From NCBI GenBank assembly GCA_018398815.1, contig CM031595.1:141595332-141659331 (forward strand): a DNA stretch of 64,000 nucleotides, in the 5' to 3' direction. Positions 46,242 through 58,199 of this stretch are shown here, piece by piece (the stretch's first letter is position 1; each line of letters opens with the position of its first letter). The position numbers were made by a program, and so were the translations under genes. Below the pieces are notes generated by a model, which did no database searches, was not told the origin of the DNA, and was given only the letters and a program-made list of their open reading frames with translations. The stretch comes from Conus ventricosus. Lineage: Eukaryota > Mollusca > Gastropoda > Neogastropoda > Conidae.

Positions 46242-48213
46242 ATGTGTTGTTCTGCACTTCATTGTTAAACTTCGTCTCAGTCTCTCCGCTGTTGTCACGA
46301 AGTGCCTCCAACTGCTGTTTGGTCCCGAGAACCCTGGGGCGGATTGCCGACAGACTGATGTGGTCGCGCTGGAAAAAACGGTTCAGTGTGTCCATGATTG
46401 GCAGTAGATCTAGAAGCGCTGCAGCCATGGCGACAAAGCTGAACCGCTTGATCTGAGCAAGCAGTCCCCTTGCAGTCGCGTTTCCACGTGCGGCCTCCTC
46501 GTCCAGTTCTATCACTAAACTTGGCCAGTTTTTAAAGATGCTCTCAGTTGCAGAAGTGAGACTCAGCCAGCGCACTGAACAGGGTTCCTTCAGGCTCACA
46601 AAGTCAGATGGATCAAGAGCTGCGTGTAGCTCACGGAGTCTCTCGTACTTTGCAGCAGAGTACTTGAAGAGCTTGAACACAGCATTCACCGTTGTTCTGA
46701 AGTCGCTCGCTTGCTTTGTCTTGCTGGCTGCTTTTGAAGCAACAAGGGCACACCTATGTGCAACACAGTGCACATGTGTCAGAAACGGAGAGTCACGAGT
46801 CAGTCTAGCCCCTGCCCCGTTTTCGCGACCCAGCATGACCGGCGCTCCATCGGAACCCAACCCCACAACTCTACGCACGTCCACCCCTCTTGTCCCCAAC
46901 ACTTCCCGCACTTTGTTAAAAACACACTCTGCTGTTCCGGCCTGAACAGTGTAGTTTCCGATAAATAAAGTCAAAGGGATCCATTCTTGACTATTTTCAT
47001 GAACACTGAGTTTTTTGTACACTGAAATGTTCACCGTTTCATCGATCATAATCCCAACGAACGGACTAGCGGCTATGTCGGCATCCTGATCTGTTCGCAG
47101 CACTGAAGCCAGGCTGTCCTGCAGTTCTGCTGCTGCTGAGTTATTCTGGTAGATTTTACCTGAAGCAAGTGTTGAACACCCGTTCGCAATCTGCAAGGAG
47201 CAAAGAGACTGAAATTCACTGTTAGGATGCTGTTTTTGAGCCATGTAGAGAGCTGTCCTCATCAGGCCAATCTGTTTTTCAGCCCGTTCCCCCTTCGCCT
47301 GTTCATTCTGTTTTTGCATCAGTTTTTGTCTACCCTTCAAACTCAATGCAATCTGATGTTTCTGCGAATCCCTATGACGTATGAGAGCTGATGCCTGGAA
47401 ATCAGTTGAGCCCTTCGTATGAAAGCATTCTTTGCCCCAGCCCGCCTGCACACCTCACAAAACATTTTTATTTCCCCAGATCTAAACTCGGTGACTAGCC
47501 ATTTATATCTTTGCCGCCACTCAGGGTTGAACTGCCGTGACTCTGCACCCTTTGCTGGCATGTCTGACGCGATTGATGTCGACTGGCCTTGTTCCGAAGA
47601 TCTCTCCGAGTCAGCCTTTGTTCTTTTCCACATCAACGATCTCCTCGAGATTTCTTCCAGATTCAACATCTTCACATCGGCGCTTTTCTCCCCCACCGAA
47701 AAATGCAAACATGTTTGATTGTCTCTTTGCCATTTTTGCTAAGTAAGCCCGCGAAAACAAGCCGGGTCAGTCAACCTTAATATTATTCCTACACGCTGTG
47801 ACCACGGTAAAGTTCCCATCAATGGCGCACTCTGGCATCCAGAATCACGTGGGATGATCGTGTGTGCGTGGGAAGTCATAACGTATTCCGATTGGAAGAT
47901 GGCACCATCGCAGACGCGGGAAAGATTCCATTTTATTTCGAGGGGAGAAAGGATAAGGCGTTTTGGAACATTCTTGATCTAGCAAAAAGTCAGCGAGTGC
48001 CACAGAGTAAAATGTGCACGCACTATCACTAATTGGCGGTGTCAAGCAGTCTGCTGTAGGTCTGTGCCGTGTTTTGCCCCTCTGACATAGGCTTGCGGTT
48101 GAGAACAGGTCCTGGGAAAATTGCGTCGCTAAACGCACGGCCGCGAAAAAAATGCGTAGGAAGGCAGAAAAACGCAATAATTACGTAAAATTTTGCAATA
48201 AATGGAACCCCTG

Positions 48214-48218
48214 ACATG
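48214..48218. repeat. 5-bp target-site duplication, right (ACATG)
   Basis: Matches 44118-44122. Confidence 0.65.
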
Positions 48219-48891
48219 TTTTATTTTCTTCTCGTCCATGCCACCAGCACACCATGTCGTATTCTTCAAAAGGTGATCATCATCTAACATGCATACAAGT
48301 TTTTGTTGTTGTTGTTTTTTTTATTAAATGCACTCACACACAAGACCTCTGTTTAAGACTCATCCAGAAGTTATCTCAAGTGGCAGTTGAACCCCAGACC
48401 TTGAAAAGGATTTAGACACCCTATCCACTTGGCCAACAAGGTCTCTACAAATGCATGATGAAAACAGACAGGTACAGACACAACACATATAAAGATTTGC
48501 TGGCATGTTGTTTCACTGATCCGTTTCAATCAGATATAAAAAGGACTCAGCGGAAAGGGAGTACTTGTCACTTTCTGATTCAATGAAGTCACACTAAATC
48601 AAATTCCATCCTGTTTTCCTACTGGACACATGCACGTGCATGCGCGCGCACACACACACAAAGACAGCAAAGATTCCTGATAAAAAAAATTTAATGAAAT
48701 CATGAGAACAACTTGTTCAACTAAAACGAGCAACTGAAGGTTTATATGTTTGTATCCAAGCAAAATCAAGCTATTAATAAGTAGGTGCACAAACTATCCT
48801 GAATGATTAATGAAAAAGAAATAAAATGAAATACAGGATTTACCACAAAGTTTTCAAGTAATCAAAAGAAGTAGTAACGAACTAGACCACT
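48219..48891. other. intergenic, SINE head only
   Basis: Contains the SINE head at 48380-48443 and a short CA tract at about 48644-48660. Nothing else. Confidence 0.6.
48380..48443 (-). mobile_element. tRNA-derived SINE head
   Basis: On the - strand GACCTTGTTGGCCAAGTGG gives a perfect A box (TGGCCAAGTGG, 48425-48435), followed 30 bp on by GGTCTGGGGTTCAACTGCC, a good B box (about 48383-48393). The acceptor stem does not pair, so it is a SINE rather than a tRNA gene. Confidence 0.6.
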
Positions 48892-48960
48892 TCAGTTTTT
48901 TGTCTTGGACAATTGTTCAAGTTCATTATCTTGAATGGCTTCCAACTTTTCAGCAACTGC
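48892..48960 (-). CDS. possible terminal exon, product unknown
   Basis: After TTTGTAG on the - strand, a 22-codon phase-0 frame AVAEKLEAIQDNELEQLSKT plus KN ends in TGA. It reads like a coiled-coil tail. No connection to the open exon at 51963-52620 could be made (that one ends in phase 1), so it stands alone and may be chance. Confidence 0.22.
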   Translation of the reverse strand, partial: AVAEKLEAIQDNELEQLSKTKN

Positions 48961-51900
48961 CTACAAAGATACCACAACCTGTTGGTTAAAACACACTTCC
49001 CCAATCACAGCTTGAAATCTCCATGATACGACTGACAATTATCACATCCAAATATCTATTAGCCACTTCCACAACACATTTTGTTGATTGCAGCAATAAA
49101 TCTGACCATCAAAAGCTGAAATATCCAGCAAAGAAATTAAAATGGTCCCCAACTTGTCTGGTCCTCTCTCGGTTTCCTGTCTGCCACGTGTCCTGTTACC
49201 TTTTTTTTTGGTCACTGAGAACTGTCGCTGACCCCAACCAGAGGTCACTATCGCATATGCAGATATGCCCAAGTGTATTCCAACACCAAAACATCTGTCA
49301 TTATCCTAAATACTGACATGGTCTCCCATTATCCCCCTCACTGAAAGTACCACAAGCACTGTTATTCTGTTCCTGTCCAAGACTATTGTCACCATCCCTA
49401 ACACCAATACAGTCTCTCAATATCTTTACACCAAGATATTCCAAACACTGGTCTGTTTGTTGGTATTCAACACAAATTAGTATGTCACTACTGACAGTAC
49501 TGAAACTGCTTCTAAATGTAAAACACTGTCACTCCTGTAGTCTCATTTTTTGACATATCTAGTCTGCCTGCATATGCAGAGGTTAACATAATATTGTAAA
49601 CAGTTTGTTCTTAACTGTGAAACCTTTTTGTAACTAAAATTAATTATGACTAGGTTCGCTGAGAAGACAGATTATCAACATGGTCTGAGATTTATTCAGG
49701 TTAGTGCAAGTGTTGTTTTGGTTTACAAACAAAATCTGCATTCTAAGTGTAAGTGAGCAGTTTTCTGCAGAATTTAAAGACATGTTCTCTCCCTACCCCG
49801 ACTTTCTTGAAAAACATTATTCCCTCGACTGAAATTGTTCAAATCGAACAAAATGTTTACAAAAGGAAAACAGCTACTTTGCTCAATTTAGAAACAATTT
49901 CATATGGCCAGAAACAACTGTATCTAATGATCAATTCCACCAATTAGGAACAGCCTTTTGTATCAGATGTAGATTAAACCCACTATCCCTGACTCTGAAA
50001 CTATCAATATCACTGTGAAGATCAGTTTTCATTCAATACTAATGTCAGCATCCCCAGCACTAACACATCTCTCATTACTACAATTATCCAAACATTACAT
50101 ACATTACTGTCAAACATCAATGTTTCTGTCACGACTTCTTACACTGTTATTCCGTTACAATCCAAAAACTGATACCAAGTCTGATGCCCATCATAGTAAG
50201 TCCAGCAGGAACGCCATATTTTTTCATGACCTGGTTTTCATTTCCTCACTGCTAAAACACTGGCACACACACCTGCATACAAACCACTACATGACTCTCT
50301 TGCAGCTAGTACTTTTAAAATCAGTAGCAGGAGGTATGGTTTACGAACAGACATGCCTTGCACATTTCTTGTGGTAGCTTCTCTGGATCGATGCTCACCA
50401 CTCCCTCATTAAATCATCTTCAGCTACCAGGCAAACTTCCTAGCTTTGTGAACTACAGTCGACATCTTCCTCGCTCTTCAACTTCAAGATATCCACATTC
50501 AACATGTGCCACCCACTTATTTCCCATGCACTGCCCATCTGCAGACCTGAGAAGCTGTAGAACTGGTTGGGATCCTGGAGTTGTGCTTGCAGTTTCCTTT
50601 GGGATGAGGTATGGAGAATGAGAAGATTCCTTAATGCGGATTTCGAGAATCTCTGAGTAAATTTTCATCAATGGCCAACCTGCATAGTTTTTGCTTATGA
50701 TCATTCAGCAGTACAACAGTCCTGAAATTTTGTACAACTGAACAGACATGTATGTTCTGACCATTTATATCCCTGTTCTCCATACTTATTTAGCCTCATG
50801 AAACCTCTGTGGTTTCCAAGAGTTAACGCAAGTCAGCATATATCCAATGTAGCTGTTGTCGCATTCACTTAAAACTATCAATAATATGCTGGATAGCTCA
50901 TCTGCCCTTCACTTAACATGTAAATATTTTGCCACGTAGTATGATGCCTTGCCTTTCACACATTACAATTTCCTCTACAATAGCAGCAAGTGTCAGGAAA
51001 TATTCTCCTGTTCCATCTTCCAGAATCCCCACATCCCCCTTTCAAGCCCAGGCCATCCCCACCACTGTGTCCCATGGACAGCACTACAACTCTACCATCA
51101 ACAGTGTACACCATCCTCAGCACCATCAGAATGTCGCCACATTCTTTGTCCTTTGCTTGGGTGGCTCTCTCCAAGTCTGGTCTGTTCAGCGGGACCATGT
51201 TAATCCTCTGCAATCACAAACATCCATGAGCTTTACATCGCATCATACGACCTCGCCACTCTCAGACACACACACTTGTATAGAATACTTTGCTGGTACC
51301 TCTCTCTATGGACATCAACAATGGTGTCCGAGTTTCACTCGCTACACAAGTCTGCAATGTTCGTGTTTGGAGTTCTTACACAAGATCACATTCTTGTCCT
51401 TTGCATAACTGTCATTGTACGTCACTTTGTCTAACGTGATGTGGAAACAGACAGTCTTAGAGTCTGCGACTGATGCAACTGTCAGTTTGCCCGTCTGACT
51501 TTGAGTCATTTCATACAACATGACAAAGATTCTGGCACTCGGCAGTTCTGATGCTGTTAGTACTGTCACACAAATTATACAAACACAATCCTTATAACAC
51601 AACACTGTCGGTGTTCTGACACATCCAGAATCGAGTTACTGTAGAGGTAAGGCTTCTGCTAAGTCTCTTCCATGAACAGCTTCCCCACCTACCCACCCTC
51701 ACCGCTCAATCCCATCCCACTGAGCCCTTCCTTGTTCATTATACCCTTGCACACTGTGGCCATACTCTTTCCTGACATGGTGTGGCATATGTTATTATGG
51801 ATTAGTTTATACACATTTATACATACATCAGAATGTGCTGAAACTGAAGCTTTCACTCTCAAGTGAAGAGTAATCATAAACAATCTTTCTTGCAATGACT

Positions 51901-51962
51901 TGCAAACATCACTGCTGTCATGTGTCACGAGAATCAAAAAGTGCTACCGAATCATTCCTTAC
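48961..51962. other. 3 kb without a supported gene
   Basis: Diverged 40-50-bp repeats ('cactgtcaccatccctaaca'-like) at about 49320-49560 and again near 50030-50160. A - strand stretch around 50530-50600 reads LQAQLQDPNQFYSFSGLQMG, which looks exon-like but has no convincing splice sites in a compatible phase. Confidence 0.4.
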
Positions 51963-52620
51963 CACCAGCATCCTCCTCCACTGGCCAGTCCTCCTTCTCT
52001 TTCTTGTCTCTCTCCTCTGCCGATGGTTGGCGGGTGATCTTCCTTCCCTTGGCATTATCCCCTGCCCCATTCACATCCTGGATGGAGAAGGTGCCAATCT
52101 CAAAATGATCTCCCGACATGCCGAACCCTGCCTCTGGGTTGGCCCTGAAGGTTGGCAAAGGGCCACGACTGTCGTTCTCTTGGTGCTCCTGCTGCAGCGC
52201 CGCCTCCTCAAACCCTCCTGGAATGGACGGAAGGTAAGCACTGGCCCCAGAGTCAAAGCCCTCCCTGGATGTTTCATAGGCCTGATCTCCCCTAGCTGAC
52301 CCCGAGAATGGGGACGTGTTTCGACCTATAGTTGACGAGCCATTGGGGTCGATAAAAGGTGCTGAGTCAGCAATGCTCATCGAATTGAAACTGTCCACGG
52401 GCGGTGGGGTGGAGAAACGAGCCAAACTCTCAGCTGCTGTCGAGTCCACAGTGGGAGTGGAGTAAGACAGGTCTTGCTGCATACTTGGGTAGGTGGGGGG
52501 AAGAGGGGGAGGTGGCTGCTGGAGGTTGACTGGAGGCATGATGGGAAGGGAGGAACTGACAATCGCACGCTGCATGGGGGCATGGAGAATGGTGGGATGG
52601 CAGTGCATATGGCGGGTGAT
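51963..52620 (-). CDS. long exon for a disordered Pro/Ser-rich segment, gene not identified
   Basis: On the - strand, acceptor GTTTCAG then 219 open codons: ITRHMHCHPTILHAPMQR, a proline-rich stretch (NLQQPPPPLPPTYPSMQQ), Ser/Thr/Gly-rich linker, GMSGDHFEIGTFSIQDVN and a charged tail ITRQPSAEERDKKEKEDW. It leaves in phase 1 at GTAAGG, or else ends at a TGA at 51952-51954. Base composition (GC-richer, no stops over 720 nt) supports coding. It enters in phase 0 like the pseudokinase exons upstream, so it could be an alternative 3' exon of that gene, joined at a weak donor (ATG|GTGCTA near 54932). It may equally be a separate gene. Confidence 0.5.
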
Positions 52621-53020
52621 CTGAAACATGGCACACAACCCATCACTGACTGGCCGACAGAAAATGACATCCATGAAAAAAGGTTGAATGATGTCTGGTT
52701 TCTTTCATTTCAAACAAAATAAATCTTGCTTGGTGACTAGGACTGAAGAGATGATCTCAGATGGAATTTTACATGAATCCATTTTATGGGTGAAGAGATT
52801 AACTCTTTTTTTTTTTTCTTTAGTGGTCTTAAACATGATGGCAAAAGACGCAGTTGAACATGTGACTGGTTTCTGAGACTGGTCAGTCAGAAGAATTAAA
52901 CCAAGTTATTGATTTTTTTTCTATAATTGGATAAAATGGTTTTAGAACAAATAAAATGAGCTTGGGAGGAGTGGTCTATATCAACAATTGAGAAATTGTA
53001 GTATGTTAAATCACATTAGA
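52621..53020. other. no feature seen
   Basis: AT-rich sequence with a T run at 52807-52818. Confidence 0.5.
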
Positions 53021-53029
53021 ACAGACAGA

Positions 53030-53860
53030 AAAATGAAAAGCATAAGACATACAGACAGACGAAAGTGAAATCTCAGAGATATATATATATATAGATGAAT
53101 GCCAGGCAAAAGAAATAAAAGGCATAATTCATAACAAAGATAGAAAAGCATTCTGCAAACAGACAGAAGAAAGGAAAGCATAAAAAAGCACGAGGCATAC
53201 AGAAGAATGAAAGACAAGCACATTCTGGCAGAAAAATACATGGACAAAGAAAAGCACCAGACACAAAGAAAAACGCATTTGACACACACACAAAAAAACA
53301 CCAAACACAAAGCAACAGCCACACAGACAAAGTCACTAGACATATCAACAAATAAAAAGCAGAAGACATACAGACAGAAGAAAAAAAATGTCCCAGACGT
53401 ATGAATAGAATATAAATTTAAAACCACACCAGATATACACACAGAAGAAAGAAATGTACCAATTGTACACAGAAGAGAAGAAAAAGCTCCAGATATACAG
53501 ACAGAAGAATGGAAAACAAAAGCATCAAAGAATTCAAACAAGAAAAATGTGCAGAAACATGAAGCGCATCAGACATACAAAAGAAATCCATTCAACCAAC
53601 AGACAAAATTGGAAATGAAATGAGGCAGGGAACAGTATTGTCAACAGACAAAAGAAATGCACCAGGCGACTGGATAGAAAAAAAGCATCAGGCACAGAGA
53701 CAGACAAAAAGCACTAGACGTAAAAACAGAAATGCACAGAAGAACAAATGCACCGGATGTACAAACAGAAGAAAGAAAAGAAGACATAGCAAGAAAAGGA
53801 ACAGAAGCACCAGGCATACAGACAGAAGAAACGAAAGCACCAGGCATACAGACAGAAGAG

Positions 53861-53900
<40 letters not shown>

Positions 53901-54445
53901 TACATACAGACAGAAAAAAATCCAAAAGCACCAGACATACAGACTGATGAAACAAACCATCACACGTACAGTCAGAAGTAACAAAAACACCAGACACACA
54001 GACAGAAGAATAAAATGCACCAGACATACAGACAGAAGAAACAAAATCGTCAGACTTAAAGATGAGTTTCAGTTTAATCAAGAAGGCATCATTGCGTGCA
54101 GACTAGTCCATATACACTACACCACATCCGCTAAGTTTTGAGACCACACTACACATGATTTGAAGCTGATGGATAAATGAATTAACAACAAAGATGAGAC
54201 AATTCAAGAAGAGGGTCTCGTGGCTACGACTCAGCGGATGTCTGACCTACGCATTAGGCCAACGTGCTGGTCAGACCTTGAGTGCCCACCTACAATTTTT
54301 TGTGTGTGTGTGTAGTGGATGTACACATGTGTGTATGATATGTGGGCATGGGCCCATGTGTGTGCATGGGCGTGTGTGTGTGTGTGTGTGCGTACATGTG
54401 TGTGTGCACGCAGGCATGTGTGCGCGTTTGTTTGTGTGTGTGTGT

Positions 54446-54489
<44 letters not shown>

Positions 54490-54800
54490 AAGTGGGTGTG
54501 CATATGTGTGTGTGTGTTAAAGATGAAACACACAAAAGCACCAGACATACAGACAGAAGAAACAAAACCATCAGACATAAAAACAGAAGAAACAAAAGCA
54601 TCAGACATACAAACAGAAGAAACAAAAGCACCAGACATACAGACAGAAGAAACAAAAGTACTAGACATACTCAAAGGAGAAACAAAAGCACCTGAAAACA
54701 ATACAAATGAACAACAACAAAAACCACAAAAGAACAAACGAACTACAAGCAGAGGACAGAAAAGCTCCCCAACATACAGAAGGAAAAAACAATATCATCC
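53030..54800. repeat. about 30-bp minisatellite below the pseudokinase gene
   Basis: Units of 'caccagacatacagacagaa' plus gaaacaaaag recur throughout, dense at 53640-54055 and 54535-54680. The array is interrupted by a non-repetitive piece (54056-54300) and a (TG)n tract (54370-54490), with a (CA)n tract at 53863-53898. The many ORFs on both strands are repeat artefacts. Confidence 0.85.
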
Positions 54801-54841
54801 GATATACAAAGCAAAATGAAAAAAAAAAAAAAAAAGGAAAC

Positions 54842-55000
54842 CTACACAGAAGCAGCAGATGGTGGCGTGGCTCGGTCAGCTGATGTGTCACATGACTGGT
54901 GCTGTCGCAAATAGTTGCTGCCTAGCACCATATCAGCTGTGGGGCGTAGAGCAGGTTGCTGGGACAGCAGATTATTCACCACGCCGAAGGCTGAGGAGTC
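54842..55000 (-). CDS. pseudokinase, last exon (subdomain XI, stop)
   Basis: Acceptor CCGACAG then DSSAFGVVNNLLSQQPALRP, TADMVLGSNYLRQHQSC, and a short tail ending SAASV and TAG (54842-54844). 53 codons including stop. The RP-T-A..VL pattern is the end of a kinase C-lobe. Confidence 0.7.
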   Translation of the reverse strand, partial: DSSAFGVVNNLLSQQPALRPTADMVLGSNYLRQHQSCDTSADRATPPSAASV

Positions 55001-55049
55001 CTGTCGGTGTTATTCCATGACTGTTACCATCAATACACTCACCATTTCT

Positions 55050-55270
55050 GTTGTATATCATCAGCGCCATCATCAGAGTTTTAACACTTTATATGTCATC
55101 AGCGCCATCATCAGTTTTAACACTTTATATGTTATCAGGGCCATCATCAGAGTTTTAACACTTTATATGTCATCAGCGCCATCATCAGAGTTTTAACACT
55201 TTATATGTCATCAGCGCCATCATCAGAGTTTTAACACTTTATATAACATCAGCGCCATCATCAGAGTTTA
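55050..55270. repeat. 38-bp tandem repeat, about six copies
   Basis: 'catcagcgccatcatcagag' plus ttttaacactttatatgt repeats from about 55057, 50 bp away from the last pseudokinase exon in its upstream intron. Unlike other arrays here it does not include the splice site. Confidence 0.92.
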
Positions 55271-56071
55271 AAAACTTCCTGACATCATTTCATTACTGGT
55301 CACCAAAGATCAATGAATGAGTGGGATGGGAGCAGACATGAAAGATGAAATAATACAATAAAAAAACAAATCATCTGTGGCCCTTCATGTGCTGTTTTCA
55401 GCGCTATCCCCTGTATATCCTGATATCCCCTGTAAAATCATGTCCATTGCAAGTTCATGTCGGTCTTCTGTGTCACCATAACCACAGGAACAGTCACTGG
55501 ATATAGGACATGGTGAACCCATCATATCATTATCATCTACATTGACAGTTTTATCAGACTTATACTTCATTTTACTAATTCATCAAAGTGTACACATCAT
55601 CATCTTTATCACATTTTGTGCATCCTCTTCTTCAATATACCTATCAAACTTTACACAATATCACCTATATCACACTGTGAAGATCGTCATTTTATTTGCC
55701 TCAATCAGGTCTTTTCTCAGTCTTTAGAAATTAATATCTTTGTCAGAATTTTAGACAACTGTTACGCATTCATCATTCTTTATACGTCTCTTCCATCACC
55801 ATCCATACCACTGCCACCATCACTTTCTTCTTTATCATTCACGTCAACATCTTCACTATCAATATCACATTCTCTTTCAACACTGCTACTAGCGCTGAAT
55901 ACTATTCTAAAAAAAAGTATTAAAAAAAACAAAAAACAGAGGCGGCCATCTTTTACACAGTGATCCGTTTATCTTGACACTGTCGACTGCTATCATTGCT
56001 GTCCTCATGCCATACATTGCTATTACACCCCCCACACCCCACAGAAGAATAAGTGCGCACTGTCACATTAC
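55271..56071 (-). other. pseudokinase intron, rest
   Basis: 0.8 kb AT-rich, no further features. Confidence 0.6.
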
Positions 56072-56143
56072 CAGTGGCAGTTTGGAGAGGTCCAGAGAGC
56101 CATCAGCAGAAGTCAGGGTCACACCCTCTTCTCTACAAGACAA
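56072..56143 (-). CDS. pseudokinase exon (after helix F)
   Basis: 24 codons between TTGCAG and GTAATG on the - strand: LSCREEGVTLTSADGSLDLS then KLPL. Phase 0 both ends. It follows LILY in the preceding exon and fits the helix F to G region. Found by phase matching; shorter than most lone ORFs, so less certain than its neighbours. Confidence 0.6.
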
Positions 56144-56872
56144 CTGCAACACAACTTCACAATCAACTTTACGCGCACAGGTTATTTCCCTTGGACTTCA
56201 GACAGAAAACAAAAGGTCAAAATATACCCAGTCACACAAAACATGAACATTTCATCTGACAAGCATATCCCAGTTCATGCAAAATACAATGTCAATGGAT
56301 TTGGGGATCATTTTCCAAACTAAAATATAAAGGAATATGCTAAGTATATTTTTGTGCCGAATATGAGAAGATAAGTGGTTGTGAAGTATATTTTTGTGCC
56401 GAATATGAGAAGATAAGTGGTTGTGTGCACTTTGTTTTCATTGTCCTAAATGTTGTTTGTTTTTGCCTGAAGAAGACCCAACAAGTTGAAATGCATTGTG
56501 TTTTGTCCTGTAATCTGTTTGGCTCTATTGTCTGGCGGAACCAATACCCTTTCTTTTAAAAAAAAAATTTTTTAAGTTAAATACAGAATGAAGTCATTGT
56601 TGACAGAATTTTGTCATGTATGGAATCAGGTCACAACATGACACAATTTTGTTATCCAATCAGATCATAATTATCATGACCCAGTTCAGTTTCGTGCACA
56701 GACAGGTGCTTAAGTTCACAATACAACTTATTCCAACCCAGAATGAGGTCGAAACAGCTTATGGACAGATAATTCACACTAAAAGAATCTTCCTTTTAAC
56801 AGCAATGTTTGTGTGCAGGATTTGACGGCAGTCTTCTTTCTTTTTTCTCTGTTGTTGTTGTTGGGCACTTAC
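56144..56872 (-). other. pseudokinase intron
   Basis: Contains a 42-bp tandem duplication at 56342-56427 (aagtatatttttgtgccgaa..) and the dispersed 'cctgaagaagaccc' motif at 56466. Confidence 0.7.
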
Positions 56873-57007
56873 GTATAAAATAAGGACGCCGACACTGTAC
56901 ATGTCCACCACTCCGGTGGCCTCACACCCAGACAGCATGTTGCTCAACTCCGGTGCCGTAAAGCTCAACCCACTGGCTGTGGTGAACTTGTTCTTGGCCC
57001 GATCAGT
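56873..57007 (-). CDS. pseudokinase exon (activation segment, APE motif, helix F)
   Basis: 45 codons: TDRAKNKFTTASGLSFTAPE, LSNMLSGCEATGVVDMYSVG, VLILY, between GTCAG and GTAAGT. The APE glutamate and helix F aspartate of the kinase fold are kept. Confidence 0.82.
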
Positions 57008-58049
57008 CTGACATCATTATCATAGTCATCACCATCACTGTTAATGTTTCTTGAGCCTGAATCTATGACAGCATTAAAAACATACAAACACACACACACA
57101 AGATGTTTTGGGCTGTTATATAGCTTGTTTTAAAACATTAAAAAGCAAATAAGGGAAAAAAGTGTAACCGAGTGAAGTTCATAAACACCTGCACACCTGG
57201 CAACTTTCCCTTCCTTTGTCCTCTTTTAACATATACAGATTGAATACTCAAAGTCTATACAAGCTTTAGTCACATTTACTCTCACAAGACAGGATAATCT
57301 ACTGATGGAAAAAAAACTCAAATAATAATTTAGGAAGCAATTTTCTGACAGCAGATCATCTTCTCTTACAGGGTCAATGTGGATATAGCCACTGCACCCA
57401 ACCAACAAAGAATAAGTATGGTGACTGTAGACTCTGAATGTTGTAAACCCTCAGCCTGAAGGTGCTTCCTTAGGGACAGACTTCACAGTATGGAGCTCCT
57501 CTTCATGACTGGCTGGTCTTGGATTTCACATCCTTTGTCTGTAATTTCCACTCTCTCTCCACTTCACAATTGAAGTCTCTTAACTTTCTCTTTGTTTCTA
57601 TAGCATTCAGTCTTCTGTTTCTCCCAACTTTAACCACCTCACCACACCAAGTTCTAAAAACCTGTCTTTTGCCTATACTACCTCAGCCCTGATGTGGCCC
57701 TTTGCGGTCGGCTGGGCTATAAGCAACATTACCTTACCCTTGCCTATACTACCCATGCTCAACCAAACCTCTCAAAAGACAGCATTATATTTTCCCAACC
57801 GCTATGTCTGTGTCAACAGCAGTAATAACAATTATTTCCAATGTCAGACTGAGAAAATGTCTTTCTTTCTTCCACACAGAGGATATCCACCAAACATCCT
57901 GGAAAAAGCTGTTGAATCTGCCAGCAAAGATACTGCTCACACTCAATCACTCTCTCCCAACACCTCCTTTTCATGTACATACAGAGCATAAACGCACACA
58001 CGCACATGAACCAAACACACATTTACACACAAGCAGAGAGTGTACTCAC
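57008..58049 (-). other. pseudokinase intron with a SINE tail
   Basis: 1.04 kb; the only recognised feature is the 47-bp SINE tail at 57685-57731. Confidence 0.75.
57685..57731 (+). mobile_element. SINE 3'-tail copy (identical to 24114-24160)
   Basis: All 47 bases match the other copy; flanks differ. Confidence 0.6.
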
Positions 58050-58199
58050 AGGACAGCAGGAGAAATCTGGGGGCAGAAGGGCAGCAGTGCCATCAGGATA
58101 CCGCAGAATGTTGAAGGGGTTGACCTCCCCATGCAGAATTTTCCTGGCGTGTAGCGCCGACAGACACCCCACCACTGACCTCACCATGCTCTGTTCACC
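58050..58199 (-). CDS. pseudokinase exon (catalytic-loop region)
   Basis: 50 codons between AATGTCAG and GTGAGT: GEQSMVRSVVGCLSALHARK, ILHGEVNPFNILRYPDGTAA, LLPPDFSCCP. In active kinases HRDxKxxN and DFG occupy these places; here HGEVNPFN and DFS. Confidence 0.85.

Larger units (their letters stand above)
44232..47708 (-). pseudogene. hAT transposase (DUF4371 / hAT dimerisation type), disrupted
   Basis: Read on the - strand: an N-terminal region with a TTF/BED-like zinc finger (FCEVCRR..ECFH..SALIRHRDSQKHQ); a DUF4371-like RNase H-fold core (FVGIMIDETVNISVYKKLSV; GLGSDGAPVMLG; HCVAHRCAL; CSVRWLSL); then ENLDERFP; then the C-terminal dimerisation domain (SSVPCERGFSLQNRVKTCQR, LSDSNVDNTMLLAMEGP) ending at 44232. 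It resembles the ZNF862-like hAT group. Breaks: a 1-nt frameshift inside the zinc finger near 47434, insertion of 44858-46236, and an in-frame TAG at 44622-44624. Removing the insertion and one 5-bp duplication keeps the frame, so the insertion came into an intact ORF. Confidence 0.88.
44123..48213 (-). mobile_element. hAT-superfamily DNA transposon, non-autonomous by decay
   Basis: 4.09-kb element with terminal inverted repeats caggggttcca (left) and, inverted, the same at the right end (tggaacccctg). It is flanked by ACATG on both sides. Near each end is a palindromic motif TGCGT-N6-ACGCA (44148-44163 and 48122-48137), likely a transposase-binding site. It encodes a hAT transposase on the - strand, broken by a frameshift, a TAG and a second element. 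hAT insertions usually duplicate 8 bp, but a minority group ('hAT5') duplicates 5, which fits here. Confidence 0.85.

Noticed and set aside
44232..47708. Domesticated host gene of the ZNF862 type
   Set aside because: Terminal inverted repeats, target duplications, a frameshift, a stop and a nested insertion show a dead transposon.
48380..48443. tRNA gene
   Set aside because: A and B boxes are present but the stems do not pair; fits a SINE head. The same applies to 3630-3698.
50929..51408. 159-codon + strand ORF and its - strand counterpart
   Set aside because: No conserved motif, no splice context, low-complexity Ser/Thr/His text.
52011..52670. Alternative reading frames of the Pro/Ser-rich exon (for example 97 and 68 codons)
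   Set aside because: Shorter shadows of the 219-codon frame.
55385..55570. 61-codon - strand ORF in a pseudokinase intron
   Set aside because: Does not fit between flanking kinase exons, which join without it.
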